From the NCBI GenBank assembly GCA_013339765.2, contig CM023448.1:26736551-26800550 (forward strand): 64,000 nucleotides of DNA, read 5' to 3'. Below are positions 11,022 through 22,589 of the stretch, in pieces. How positions within the stretch are numbered: the first letter of the stretch is position 1; every line of letters starts with the position of its first letter. This DNA comes from Haemaphysalis longicornis. Lineage: Eukaryota > Arthropoda > Arachnida > Ixodida > Ixodidae. The translations under genes were made by a program, and so were the position numbers. The notes under the pieces were generated by a model, which was not told where the DNA came from, did not search any database, and saw nothing but the letters and a program-made list of their open reading frames with translations.

Positions 11022-11372
11022 GCTTCCCTTCCCATTACAAAACATTCGAGCGATTGAACACATGGGCACAAAATACTACGTGTTACGTTTCTCAGCACGT
11101 TTTCGCAGGACTGCACTGTGTCGTGATTATGAAGCAAGCTTCGCGGGAGGCTAATGTTATGACGTAGCGCTCTACGCTTTTGCTATACACGACAGCTGAC
11201 TTACCCGTATACGTCCCTGACCAGTTCATTATAATATTCCTGCTTATGTGGCATGTATATCGACGCTGTGTGCATGAACGTCCAGCCCGGCTCAAGAGGG
11301 GAAGAAACGCCCGAACGATTCGGCCGAAATAGCTGCGCAAATAATCAGTGATTCGATCAACCAACCAACCAG

Positions 11373-11406
<34 letters not shown>

Positions 11407-12660
11407 CGGTATTCATTTTAAATCATTTGTAGTGCAATTTGTTCGGGCTAGTTTCCACAAAACAAAATTAACAGCCGTTTTCAGTAACCGTATACTTTCC
11501 CCGTAGGCCAGCGGACGGAAATTCTGAACTCCCGTGAATAAACTGATTAAGACAAGTGAATGCCCCTCGCCGTAATGTCAGCGTCCGCTTAACGGACAAT
11601 TTCATTATGTTTTTTTCAAAAATTTACATTGGCTGCGTCAGAGCATTTTCTGTGGTTCCAATGTGAGAGCGTGAGATTCTTTCTCCACACAACCATATAG
11701 ACGCACGAAATATCTGTCAGCACCTAGCGCAAGACAGCTCCGTTGTAAGATTATGCAAGCCTGGTTCTCTCAAAAAAGAGATGGGTTGTATTGAAGGATT
11801 GGGAGGGTATTACGGCAGTGTCAGCCGCCACCAGGGGCGCTATTTTATAATCTCGTCTATAATAATAATCGGTTTTCTTGGGTCGGTACATGCTGTACGT
11901 ATATGAAATTTGTCACCTCAAAAAACTTGGAGTACCAAAACTCCCGCATATCTTCTCGCTCTGCCGAAGTGTTGTCCAATCTTCGCTTGTCTTGACACGC
12001 AACTGGTCTTCCTTTTTCCTTCGACTTCGTGACTTTATATCCATTCTGTCTGCGTCCTCAAATAATCAGCGGAATGTAGGTTTCTTAAATTTCATTCAAT
12101 CTCACCGTGTTCGCTGTTCTGGCGGGCAATTTGTTAACATTTTGTTACTATCCAGGTTGGAGTTCAGGCTATGAGAGCCAATCTTTGGACCGCGCCGTTT
12201 ATTTGTTTTAGAATCACAATATTGCTTAGCGTGGCTCTTTTTGATACCGCTGAAATTACGGCTGTGACTATTTTTAGGTTAAGGAACAGTTTGGGTGCGA
12301 GTTTTGTATTCAAAATTCCGTCGAACGTGACCATAGTTTGATTTTTGCTCATTAATGTTGACAAGGATATCATATGCTCCCAGATTTTGTAGCTCGAATA
12401 TATTTTGCCTGCGCAAACATCTCGTTCATGAGTTCTATTAGGTTTTACCCAGGCGGCTCAACCTTGCGGCATGATAGATGATCAATATTTTCCCGTGGCT
12501 GTGCGCGGAAAACATTATTTTTAAAAAATTTCAGTGCTCTTCTACTTTGGGTGAACGGATGACCAGCGGAGCTGGGCACACTCCAGATATTTAAGGAACA
12601 AACACGTCATATACAAGCCAGACGTTAGCACACCTCCTTGGTAATTATCTTAATAAAACT
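11022..12660. other. No supported gene
   Basis: The stretch contains an (AATC)n tract (11,374-11,406) and otherwise AT-rich sequence. The plus-strand open frame 11,878-12,174 has no recognisable domain. Confidence 0.5.
11374..11406 (+). repeat. (AATC)n microsatellite
   Basis: Imperfect caat repeats, preceded by ccaaccaacca. No SINE body precedes it, so it is not an obvious SINE tail. Confidence 0.8.
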
Positions 12661-12664
12661 TTGA

Positions 12665-12680
12665 CGAGAGAGAGAGAGAA
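12665..12680 (+). repeat. (GA)n tract at LINE 3' end
   Basis: gagagagagagagaaa on the plus strand marks the 3' terminus of the minus-strand LINE. Confidence 0.85.
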
Positions 12681-12842
12681 AATGACATTTATTGTGTCCA
12701 GCGTGCAGGGGCGGGTCAGGCCACGCAGGGCTTCACCGCCCCCTATCGGGAGGCTAGACCTCGGGGAGCTCTAGGCCAGTGCTCCACCTTTGGCTACTTG
12801 GCCAGCCCGCTTCCTCCTGCTAGGGGATGGAGTGTCTCCCGT

Positions 12843-13900
12843 TCACGCCTGCTGGGCAAGGGCGTCCTCGAGCCGCTGGACGGCGATGAGCTGTTCCTTC
12901 GGGTTGGAGGAACTAACGTAGTCCACCATGTCCGGTGGCAGTGGGTCCGACACTGCACTGTAGTCACTCGCACCACACCCCCACATAATGTGAGCCAGAC
13001 TTGCAGGTTCGTCCGCGCACACACCGCACAGCACTTCCTCGTAGAGTTCGGGACACATGTGCCGATTCAGGGCCGGTGTGAGGACTGTCCTCGTCTGCAA
13101 TTGTCGTAGCAGCACCCTCTCTCTTCTGTTCAATCTTGGGTGGGGCGGGAGTAGAGTCGCCCGTTTCACTCTATGCCAGGCCAGGACCTCGCTGTAGTTG
13201 AGAATCCTCCATGTCAGGGGCGCCCTCCACCGCAATCTGAGAGGCGAGGCGGTGGGGCGCCGCACTGCGCGCGAGCTCTCGTGCGACGGCGTCCGCATTC
13301 TCGTTGCGGTTGGCAACACCCCTGGCGATGGGTCCTACATGAGCCGGGAACCACCTTATGTGCGTTGTGGTCTCTTTGTGCTTAGGGAGGATGCGGGCTG
13401 CCACCATTCCCACCTTGCCACTGGAGTAGTTGGTGATTGCCATTTGCGAGTCGCTCAGTACCGTTCGGGCCTCGTCGCCGCCGCACAGAAGCTGGGGCGA
13501 TAGCGGCCTCTTCCGCCTGCTCGGCATTGGTGGCTTGGAGGCTGCACGCGTTGACTGTGTTTCCGTCCGCAGCGCGAATTACCACTGCCACGAAGTGCTG
13601 TGGTCTTTCCGGCATCTGTGCGACGTCGACGTTCATAGCCGTGCGGTCGTTTTCGTAGGTCTCGGCCAGCGCTCTGGCCCTGGCCTGTCTGCGCTCTTTG
13701 TCCCTCTGCGGATGCATGTTGCGCGGGAGCGGCGAGATCACCAGCTGTCTACTAATGATAGCCGGCAGCTTCTTTCTTTGCATGTTAGCCTCTTCTTCTT
13801 CTCTAGTTGTTGTCGGGCTGAGGCCCGCACGCTGTAGAATCTTCCGGCCAGTCCTGGTGTTCTTAGTCGTTGTATCTGCGCTGTACGCTGAGCCTCGCAT
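12843..13900 (-). pseudogene. LINE RNase H and C-terminal domain pseudogene
   Basis: RNase H removes the RNA strand after first-strand synthesis. The expected blocks appear in two overlapping frames: an AEQAEEAAIA segment holding the glutamate (13,382-13,900 frame), then LSDSQMAITNY with the next aspartate and HIRWFPAHVG with ENADAVARE (13,171-13,527 frame). The next frame (12,843-13,319) has CGVCADEPASLAHIMWGC, a C-C-H-C cluster like those ending many I-type ORF2 proteins. At least two frameshifts make it non-functional. Confidence 0.7.
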
Positions 13901-14219
13901 ATCTCTGCGAGAGTATTATGGACTCCCAAGGACGCCAAGGCCTGGTTGCTAGTACATGGCAGGAGTCCAAGGGCCGTTCTGTATGCTTTCCTTATGGCTG
14001 CGTTAATCCTATACCGCTCGTACTGAAGCCATCGGTGGAAAGAGCCCACATACGATACGTGGCTCACCACAAACGACTGCAGTAGTCGCAGGAGGTTGGC
14101 TTCCCGCGTGCCGTCACGCCGGGTCGAAATTCTCTTTATGAGGCGGGTGGTGATGCCTATTTTCGTTAGCAGCTTTTCGAGCGCCGTGTGATTACCGTTG
14201 CCTGCGTCCATGTGTAGGC

Positions 14220-15240
14220 CTAATACTCTGATGGTATTAGGTTCCGTATTTGGTGTAGAGGTTGATGTTTCTGTGTGCTTCTTGTTATCCCTTCTTTCTT
14301 CGGTGGCCGGAGGGTGGTATGATCAACAGCTCCGATTTTTGAGGTGAGCAGTGTAGCCCCGTGCCGTGGAGGCTGGTTTCGACGGTATATATTGCCTGCT
14401 GCAACGTCTCCTTGATGTGTCCGTCCGAGCCTCCTTTTACCCACAGCGTGAGGTCGCCTGCATATATGGTGTGTCGTAGGTCCGGCAGCTGGGCTAGCCT
14501 TTCGGCCACCGGTATCATTACTAAGTTGAATAGTAGATGGGAGATGACCGACCCCTGTGGCGTGCCTATGCTGCCCAGCTTTCGGTCTTCGAACTGTAAT
14601 TGCCCTATTTGGATGCTGGACGTCCTGTGTTACAGGAAGCCTCATATGTAGTTATACGTCCGCTCTCCTAGATCAAGTCTGTTGACCTGTTCCAGGATGG
14701 CGGAGTGACGTACGTTATCGAAGGCGCTTTTAGAGTCTAAGCCTAGGATCGCCTTGCAGTCAACCTTGCTGGGAGGTTCGAGCATGTCATGTTTCAGGAG
14801 AAGCATTGCGTCCTGTGTCCAGAGCTTTGCTCTAAATCCCAGCATGGTGTCGGGGTATATGTCGTACTGTTCCAGGTAGTCTTGCCACCGATTGTTCAGG
14901 ACATGTTCCAGCACCTTCCCTGCACATGATGTGAGGGAGATGGGTCGTAAGTTCTATATGCTGGCTGGCTTGTCTCGTTATGGGATCAGTATTGTACGGG
15001 CTGTCTTCCATTGTTTTGGGAGCTCACCCGAGGGCCAGCATTTGTTGAAGTACATCGTTAGGGCTTTGATTGCCGTCTCGTTTATGTTTCTTAGAATCTG
15101 GTTGCTTATTGCGTCCGGACCAGCAGCCGATCTGCAGTTCAGTTATTGCGCCGCTCTGCGGACCTCCCATTCTTCTATGTCTTTATCGAGTTCGGGGTTT
15201 GCGTTCCTCTATAATGTGGGTGGTCAGTGTTAGGGGTGGC
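14220..15240 (-). pseudogene. LINE reverse transcriptase pseudogene
   Basis: Visible blocks include LGLDSKSAFDNVRHSAIL (palm motif A region, near 14,710-14,760) and YAGDLTLWVKG (near 14,440-14,470). In active enzymes the second block is YADD; here the first catalytic aspartate is replaced by glycine. The region between the blocks is frameshifted (14,518-14,645 continues in another frame). The upstream part near 15,110 resembles the SAGPDAI-type start of the fingers domain. Confidence 0.7.
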
Positions 15241-15290
15241 AGGCAGGTATTGTCCATTGAGTAGCTTGGCAAGCTTTTCACTGTTTCATT

Positions 15291-16491
15291 GTAGCGGACA
15301 AAAAAAGGCTGTCTCCTTGCCTCTTGGAGGACGCACTGAATAGACTGGAGGCAGGCGAAAATTCGTTATATTAACAAGTTGTCTGTGAGCTACGCAATTG
15401 CAAAAAATAGGTGATACTCGCCGCATTGTTGAAGCCGTCTTACGGCTCGTTGGAATTTCATTTGTTTCGGCATAGTTTCGAACGAGAAGTTCTAGCACCT
15501 TTTCGTAGCCCTATTCTCTCTGTTGGCTTCCGTGCATTGACTGCCGACGGGAATTCTGTAACGTTTAGAACGCCACTGTTCACAAATCACGACAATTACA
15601 CTTGGAGGTCTCACGGCCGGCTTAACGCAACTGGGCATAAAATGTCAACCGCCTCTGAGGGCAATTTCAGTATTTTTCTTCAAAATACCCGTTATACTTG
15701 GACGCACAGAACGTTTTTAAGAGACTAGGGTCAAAACAATCTCCAGAAATTGAGAGAATTGTATGCTAGTTTGTAGAATCCCTGTGTCGTTTCTCTGTAT
15801 TTAGAGTTCTTTCAAGCCACACTTGCCTACACGTTGCGGAAGACGCTGAAAAATTTTGTTCCTTTGCCGTTTTTGTGTTTTTTTTTTCGCCAGTTATGGG
15901 TACTATAAACTGGCTTTACTTGGCTAGTTTTTTCGGAGAACTAGGAATTACTGCAGAGTTGGTCCGTGTAACTATTTTTTATGTGAGTCCTACCTTGTGA
16001 AGACGAGTTTCTGCTTTTACTTCAATTTAGGAGGCAGAATTATAAATTTTAATTAATGGAGATAAGTAAGTGCATTATAATTACGGTGCATATTTTATAT
16101 TGTCAGATATTTTGGGGAAATTTTATTTTTGTATTTTTTATTTGTTAGTTGGAAAGTGTCAGCTACGATTGTCTCCATTTAGGCTATAATAATGATTAAC
16201 GATGTTACTTTAGCCGCATCTGCATTTTTTTGGAAATGCATGTCATTACACGATTCGCTTGTTTTCGCAGTTGTTAATTGGTATTTTGATCTTTTTTGCC
16301 GACTTTTTTTCGTTTATTGCTTGTTTATTCGTAGGAAATAGACTAAATCTGACAAAAAATACACGAAATATTCAGAAATCTCAAAACACGTGAAACAAAG
16401 CGACACTAACTCCGATCTGACTTGTCCAGATGGCCCCTTCTTCCATGACTGGCACATTGCAAATTGCTTGTGGTAGAAATCGCCACCCCAT
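15291..16491. other. No supported gene; AT-rich
   Basis: Long A/T runs and scattered stops in all frames. Nothing is recognised. Confidence 0.5.
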
Positions 16492-16875
16492 ATGCTTCGA
16501 ACTAAAACGGGCGGTCTTCGGGCAGGGCACACGGTGAACTACACAACCAACTGGGAAGCCTATCTATCCTGCTCCGTCAGCCCAACTAGAGCGCACGGCA
16601 TAACTCGCCCCCGTAACAAAATACAGAGTGCTTATCAAACAAACTCTCAGTGTTCCACAGTAGAAGACTGCTCTTGCTCTGACCGGCACTTGCTAAACCA
16701 ATGGGATACCGGCCAAGCACTTGTGGATAACTACAAATATAATGGGAAACGAATTGCCAGCTTGAAGCGAACCCGGCTCAAACAAAAATTATCCAATACC
16801 GCGATCGCAACTCCGTGCCATTATCGGATTGGAAGATTGGGCGGGAATACTCTTGAGATTACGTGGTCAAGGTGA
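16492..16875 (+). CDS. Unrecognised 127-codon open frame
   Basis: An ATG-initiated frame is open for 127 codons in an otherwise stop-rich 1.9-kb stretch. It has a cysteine cluster near residues 54-63 (CSTVEDCSCSD) and a lysine/arginine-rich part around residues 85-100. There is no signal peptide or membrane segment, and I do not recognise a family. Base use is mixed and not clearly coding. It may be a fragment of an unrecognised repeat or a chance opening. Confidence 0.2.
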   Translation: MLRTKTGGLRAGHTVNYTTNWEAYLSCSVSPTRAHGITRPRNKIQSAYQTNSQCSTVEDCSCSDRHLLNQWDTGQALVDNYKYNGKRIASLKRTRLKQKLSNTAIATPCHYRIGRLGGNTLEITWSR

Positions 16876-17190
16876 TCAATACCGGAAGCTTTCATGGGGT
16901 AGATTTCCAACGCTGGGAGTAGGTGGGAACAATGACGGTAGGTTAGGTGGGCACCTCAGCTATCCTGGGCAATACTGAAGGCATTACTGGTTACCGCAAT
17001 CCACGAAACAATGCTGGGGTTAACAGTGTTGACTTTATCTGCGTTGGTCATGCCATTTTTTTTCTGCTTATCAATGCCAATAACGTTTGCCGATAAAATG
17101 AATCAGCCGTGCAGGGCGTCATGATGATTCGAAAAGCGCGGTGTATACATCGACAGCGCCCATGCAATTTCTTCTGAGCGCAGCATAATC
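16876..17190. other. No supported feature
   Basis: Short spacer between the open frame and the 3' end of the RTE-like LINE. Nothing is recognised. Confidence 0.5.
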
Positions 17191-17774
17191 GTCATCATCA
17201 CCACCAACCTATCTACGCCCAGTGCAGGGCAAAGCCTCTCCCAATAATCTCCAATTACTCCGGTCATGAGCTAACGGCGACCAATTTATCCCCCCAAACT
17301 TCTTGATCTCATCTGCCATTCTAAATTTCTGCCGCCCCCCGCCACGCTTGCCTTGTCTAGATATCCACTCTATTACCATTAATGACCAACGGTTATTTTG
17401 CCTTCGAAACACATACCCTATCAACGTCCATTTCTTCTTCTTAATTTCTACTAATATGTCCTTAACACGCGTTTGCTCCCCGAACCACTCCTCTCTCTTC
17501 TTGTGTCTTAATGTTACACCTATCATCTTCCGTTTCATTGCGCACTGAGTTGCCCTCAATTAAAGTTGTACCCTCTTAGCGACCCTCCCCGTTTATGGCC
17601 CGTAGTTGAGTACCGGTAAGATGCAGCAGTCATACACTTTCTTCTTAACGGAATATGAAGCTGCCATTTATTATCTGAGAATTCCTGGCGAATGCACTGC
17701 ACCCCATTCTTATCCTTCGAATTATCTCTTCCTCGTGGCAGGATCCGGGATGACAGCTTGGTTTAAATAGATAT
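17191..17774 (-). mobile_element. RTE-like LINE, piece 1 of 3 (C-terminus and 3' end)
   Basis: On the minus strand this reads as the end of an RTE-type ORF2: EEEIIRRIRMGCSAFAR, then MRATQCAMKRKMIGVTL and KKWTLIGYVFRRQNNRW, then a tail of gatgatgac triplets. These are the typical C-terminal blocks of RTE elements. Removing the gypsy element at 17,775-29,622 and one ATAT copy lets the reading frame run directly from piece 2 (29,627 onward) into this piece. Stops occur within it. Confidence 0.8.
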
Positions 17775-18195
17775 TGCCACTAACCATACATAGGGTTTTT
17801 TATTTATCTTTTGTTTTTACCGCCCGGCTTCGCCGGTCTGTGTTATCTCTGTACGAAGGGAAGCACGTGTTCTATTCTTTCTTTCTGTGCCGCATGTGTT
17901 ATATCTTCTGATAGGAAAAGCATTCTGATCTACAGTGAACAGCCTAGAATAATCTTCTTCGATCTACGATGTTCTAGATGTGAACCGACGGTTCGAGAAC
18001 CACGCGCGCCGAAAGATAAAACGCCTGCAGAACACACTCCGGGGTGTCATATTTCCCGACGCTCGCCGACGCACGTCACTTCGTTGACTACTGCTTCACC
18101 GCCTGCGTACTTTTGAGTTGTTAGGGGAGCACAAGTTCACTCCAATAAACGTGCTTTTCCTTCAAGACGACCGCTTCATCTTTGGCTATGTGACA
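17775..18195 (+). repeat. 5' LTR of gypsy element 1
   Basis: It starts TGCC and ends TGACA. It contains a TATA-like agataaaacgcctgcag and, near its end, ccaataaacgtgc, which could serve as a poly(A) signal. The next bases (18,196-18,214, tctggtgctggtgcagggt) are the presumed tRNA primer-binding site. LTR 2 at 29,209 matches it with substitutions and a small deletion. Confidence 0.85.
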
Positions 18196-18225
18196 TCTGG
18201 TGCTGGTGCAGGGTACGCACCCTCT

Positions 18226-19567
18226 ATGCTCCTAACGACATCTGGAAGCCGGCAAGCGAGTCCAACTAGAGCCAGCCGCCGACTGCAAGGTCTCCCACCG
18301 GAGTTTGGCCCCCTGCCAGACGCACCCAAAAGAACGACCACTGCCACCACCACCATGATCAACGCAGGCACCATGACCAGCGCTTCTAATCCTCCCCACG
18401 TCCTGCAACAGCCCCGGGAACCACCATCGTTCCGCGGATCCCCGGGAGAAGACCCTGAGGACTGGTTGGAGAAAGTAGATCACATCCGCATCTTTAACCG
18501 GTAGTATGACGAAGAAACCTTCCGCCATGTTTTCTTCTATCTAGAAGATACGGCCCGAACGTGGTTTGAGAGTCATTAAAGCTCCCTGACCGACTGGACT
18601 CTCTTTAAGAACGAATTCCTCAAAACATTCGCTACCGTCGTGCGGAAAGCCAACCTTTTGTTGGAAATAAGCACGCCAGCCAACCTTTTGTTGGAAATAA
18701 GCACGCAACACCCCAACGAAGGGGTCGTGATTTTCGTTGAGGAGATGAAGCAACTATTTCGCCGCGCGGACCCCGAAATGACGAATGAAAAGAAGCTACG
18801 CTTCCTAATGCGCAGCGTGAAGAAGGAACGCCTTGCTGGACTTGTCCGCCACCCGCCAAAAACCATTGCCGAAGTCGTGACCGAAGCCACTATAATTGAG
18901 AAGGCCCTCGAAATGCGTGCAAAGCAGTACGACCCCAACTTGGTTGGCCCGGCCAATGCCAACTACGTCGACAGCATGCGGATTTAGCAGACAGTCTAAG
19001 CGATGCTATCAGCGCAATAGTAAGAAAGGAGTTGCGGAAACGTCTCCCAACGCCACCGCAACCACAAGTCTTACCGAAGTCATTAGAGAAGAAGTGCAGG
19101 AAGTGCTGGGAACTCTAACGACGCCAGAAGCACCCCGCGAGCCGCAAGCGATGGCCTATGCGGCTGCTGTTCTTTGCCATCCCCCACCTGTGCCCTATCG
19201 TCACGAGGCTTCGTACCCTCGTCCCCTGTCACCTGCCAGACACCTGCGGTGCAACCCCCTTCCCAAAGAAGACCGACGTGTGCCGAACGGCCGACAACCG
19301 TCCGTTGTGCTGCCACTGCGGAGAGGCCGACCATGGATACCATCGCTGCCCATACAAGACAGCCGGACAGCGTGGTTTCTCCGTCGACTCACCTCGCCCT
19401 CACCCTGGCCAACGACCAAGTGAGATTTACGAGTATTTATCTGTAACCAGCCGTGGCCCAACCCGTTTCAACTGCTCGCTGTCGCCCCACCCATACCAAT
19501 CATCAAACCGCGGTAGCAATGCTGACTTCGCCCATGCAAGGTCCCCCAGGACACGCGGGGGAAACTA
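18226..19567 (+). pseudogene. gag pseudogene of gypsy element 1
   Basis: Gag proteins form the particle that packages element RNA. The first ATG after the primer site is at 18,226. A retrotransposon gag domain follows: PSFRGSPGEDPEDWLEKV, then FFYLEDTARTWFESH, then LFRRADPEMTNEKKLRFLMR. A stop near 18,502, another near 18,578 and a stop at 18,985 interrupt it. Near the end, in the 19,158-19,568 frame, there is an intact CCHC zinc knuckle, CCHCGEADHGYHRC. A 30-base tandem duplication (18,649-18,708) doubles a ten-residue segment. It is not expected to make particles. Confidence 0.8.
18649..18708 (+). repeat. 30-bp tandem duplication in gag
   Basis: The 30-base unit at 18,649-18,678 is repeated at 18,679-18,708 with a difference only in the last bases. 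It keeps the frame and encodes ANLLLEIST twice. Confidence 0.9.
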
Positions 19568-19741
19568 AAGGCAGCAACTCCTGGAGGTGAAGTTGCTCCA
19601 TTGCAAAAAACGGAAACACTCCACGACTCAAGGACAAGCCGAAGACAGTGATTCTCGACATGCCCTCATCCGTCGACCCAACCTAACACTGACGAAACTC
19701 CCGAACACGACGACAGCTAAGCGGCGCGGCACGTACCCGAC

Positions 19742-20248
19742 ATGACTGAGACTGCCGCTGAGAAGACGACGATAACGACGACGCACAGTACCCGGCCATC
19801 AACACGCACAAGCCGAGATGTGACGCCGCGACGCACCCGGGAGTCGAGGAAGGTGACATTCTACGTCAAGGTGTCCATCGACGTCTTTGATGTAGTCGCC
19901 CTCGTAGACACAGGAGCAGACTACTCAGTAATGGGCGGAACATTTGCGTCCAAGGTGAAGAAAGTTGTGACAAAATGGGACGGTCCGCACATACGCACAG
20001 CAGGAGACCACCTCGTGACGTCAAGTGGAACGTGCAAATCCCGGGTCACCATAGACGGCACGACGTACCCTTCCGCGTTCTTTATCTTGCCCAACTGCTC
20101 CCGCGACGTAATTCTCGGAATGAACTTTTTGAAGGCCAACTGTGCCATAATTGATATGCAGAAGGAATTCGATAACTTTTTCCTCCTATCACTCCACGAC
20201 GCCGGAACCGAACCCCGAACACTGTGCTTCTTTAAGGATCGCCGATGA
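19742..20248 (+). pseudogene. Aspartic protease region of gypsy element 1
   Basis: Retroviral-type aspartic proteases mature the polyprotein. The active-site triad DTG is intact at 19,907-19,915 in the context ALVDTGADYSV, and the second conserved block, VILGMNFLK, is present at about 20,110-20,137. The frame is open for 168 codons before a stop. It is separated from gag and from the polymerase by stops, so the polyprotein cannot be read through. Confidence 0.75.
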
Positions 20249-20483
20249 TCACGTCACCCTGCCACCCCGTACAAGCTTGATGATCACTGTCTACTGTGAA
20301 GGTGCTGCTCCCGATGTCAACGCTATCATGGAGAGTGCCCAAAGGTTGCTGCTCGCAAGAGGCATTCCGCGGTTAAAGCAAGGCAAATTCCACGTTCTGC
20401 TCACAAATTTCAGCGAGGAGTACCAGCATTTAAACCAGGGCGCTGCAAGTGCGTTCCCCTAAGAAACGCAACAAGCAATTGAC

Positions 20484-21817
20484 GTGATCGCAGTCGCAGA
20501 CTTTGAACGCTCACCCGAAGATACCTTCATATTTCCGCATCCCTTCGACATGAATCTGGCGCTACCGCAAGAAGAAAGGGACAAGTTATTGGCTTTGCTG
20601 CATCGCTACACGAGTGTTTTTGTCAAACTCAAAGTTACGACAGACACCTCTGGCGAAGCACCGGATAAAAACCTAAGGTCGAGCCCGACCTAACCGACAG
20701 TCACCGTACCGCGTCTCTTCACACGAGCGCGAAGCCATCAGAAGTGATGTCGATGACATGCGCAGCGACGACATAATACAGCCATCGAAAAGTCTGTGCG
20801 CTGCGCCCATCGTACTCGTGAAGAAAAAAGACGACACTTTAAGGTTCTGCGTTGACTACCAGATACTCAACAAAATCACCAAAAAGTAGGTGTACCTCTT
20901 GTGACGAATCGCCGACGCCCTCGACCACCTCTGCCACGCGAACTATTTCATATCGATGGATGTGAAGACCCGCTTCTGGCAAATTGAAGTGGACGAGAGA
21001 GACAGAGAGAAGACTGCATTTATAACCCCGGAATGTCTATACTAGTTCAAGGTGATGCTGCTTGGTCTGTGCACGGCGCCAGCTACGTTTCAAGAGTCAG
21101 GGACACTGTGCTAGCTGGCCTGAAGTGGCACACCAGCATCATATACCTCGACGGCGTTGTAGTATTTGCCCGGATTTTCAATGAACACCTTGCAAGGTTG
21201 GAGACTGTACTCGAGATTATTCGCTCGTCGAGGTTAACGCTGAAGCCCGAAACGTGCCGCTTCGCTTACGAGGAACTGACGTTTTGGGGGCACGTCGTCA
21301 ACGCCGCGGGAGTCCTGCCTGACCCGGCGAAAACATCAGCCATAGCGAACTTCCCAAGACCGAAACACAAAAACAGCGTGCGAAGATTTCTCGGACTGTG
21401 CGCATACTACCGTCGCTTTGTCGAAAGCTTCGCACGCATTGCAGAGCCACTGACGCATCTGACAAAAGATAGCACCCCTTTCGCCTGGGAAATTGCCCTA
21501 GAAAAAGTATTCTGCGAGCTGCAACAACGCCTGCCAAACCCACCCGTGCTCGCTCATTTCGACGAAAACGCCGAAACGGAAATGCACACGGAGCCAGTGA
21601 TATAGGTTTGGTGCCGTCCTCGTACAAAAGGGAAGCGTTGCGAAAAGGTAATCGCCTATGCAAGCCGGGGTCTGTCGAAGGATGAGAAAAACTACTCTGC
21701 CTCCGAAAAAGAGTGAGTGGCTATCATATGGGCCATTTCGAAGTTTCGCCCATACGTGCATGGTAGACAGTTCAAAGTTGTGATAGACCACCGCGCGCTG
21801 TGTTGGCTCGCCAATTT
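20484..21817 (+). pseudogene. Reverse transcriptase-RNase H part 1, gypsy element 1
   Basis: Fragments of gypsy reverse transcriptase are read in several frames. The YLDD catalytic box is altered to YLDG (21,144-21,155), so the second catalytic aspartate is lost. Downstream blocks, RRFLGLCAYYRRFVESFARI and then TEMHTEPVI where RNase H normally has HTDASG, show that the first RNase H aspartate is also changed. Stops occur at 20,691 and 21,603 and in between. The RNase H domain breaks off after [11 protein letters not shown], where the LINE was inserted, and resumes at about 27,674. Confidence 0.8.
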
Positions 21818-22242
21818 AATAATAATAATAATAATAGTAATCGTTTATTATCAAGGAGTACGTACAGAAGAAAATGGGGTCGCCAAAGCCTACAGGTGGG
21901 CTTGTGCGGCGTCGCCCGGCCGCAACGGCCTTCACTTCTGCAAAAAACACTCTTTGACAGTGGTAACTGAATAGGAAGGTAAAAAAAAGGCAATCAAACA
22001 AAGGAGAAAAGATAAAAAAAAAGAGAAAGGAAAAACAAAGAGAGAAGATGGAAAATTAAAGCTAGGGGAGAAAAAAGGAAAGCAAACAACAACCGACAAA
22101 CCGAAGAGACAAAGACAAACATACAAACAGAGATACAATAAATCAACATGGGTTTCAGCTACATGGATGGCATTTTCCTCATCACAAGAAACAATTAGAG
22201 AACAAAGAAATAGCTAACAATCATCACGTACACATGCATACT

Positions 22243-22585
22243 TCAGCATATTTCCAATGCCAGCGTAGCAGCACGCAAGCGTTTCCGTGTTGTTGAAGAG
22301 AACAATTCGTCAGGCAATTCGTTGAAGATAGCAGGAACATAATATGGCCGCGCAGCCATTCCGTAATGGGTACGGACCCTTGGTGTCATATATCGAGGTA
22401 TGTGTCGCAGAGGTATAGGTTTAACATTGGGAGTTCGGTAATCCGTACACCAGAAGTATTTTAGCACGACGATTTGCTTAAACAATGTATCGAATGACGG
22501 TAAACCACTTGCCTTAAATACACTGTCCGAATCCGGCACGTGTGACTTATAAAGAACACTCTTGGCAATGTTTTTTAAAATACTG
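22243..22585 (-). pseudogene. LINE ORF2 C-terminus beyond the TTAA insertion
   Basis: About 115 codons are open, starting with SILKNIAKSVLYKSHVPDSD and ending RAATLALEIC before a stop. This is the C-terminal region expected right after the block interrupted at 24,746. The opening itself is still uninterrupted. Confidence 0.75.
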
Positions 22586-22589
22586 TTAA

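Larger units (their letters stand above)
12661..15290 (-). mobile_element. I-clade-like LINE, 5'-truncated, with RNase H
   Basis: On the minus strand the order is reverse transcriptase (about 15,110 down to 14,220), a linker/thumb region (14,211-13,738), RNase H (about 13,660-13,250), a C-terminal cysteine/histidine region (13,060-12,840) and a 3' end, tgtcattttctctctctctc. A LINE reverse transcriptase followed by RNase H is the layout of the I group. No endonuclease or ORF1 is visible, so the copy is 5'-truncated near 15,290. GC content is well above the flanks. Frameshifts divide every domain. Confidence 0.8.
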
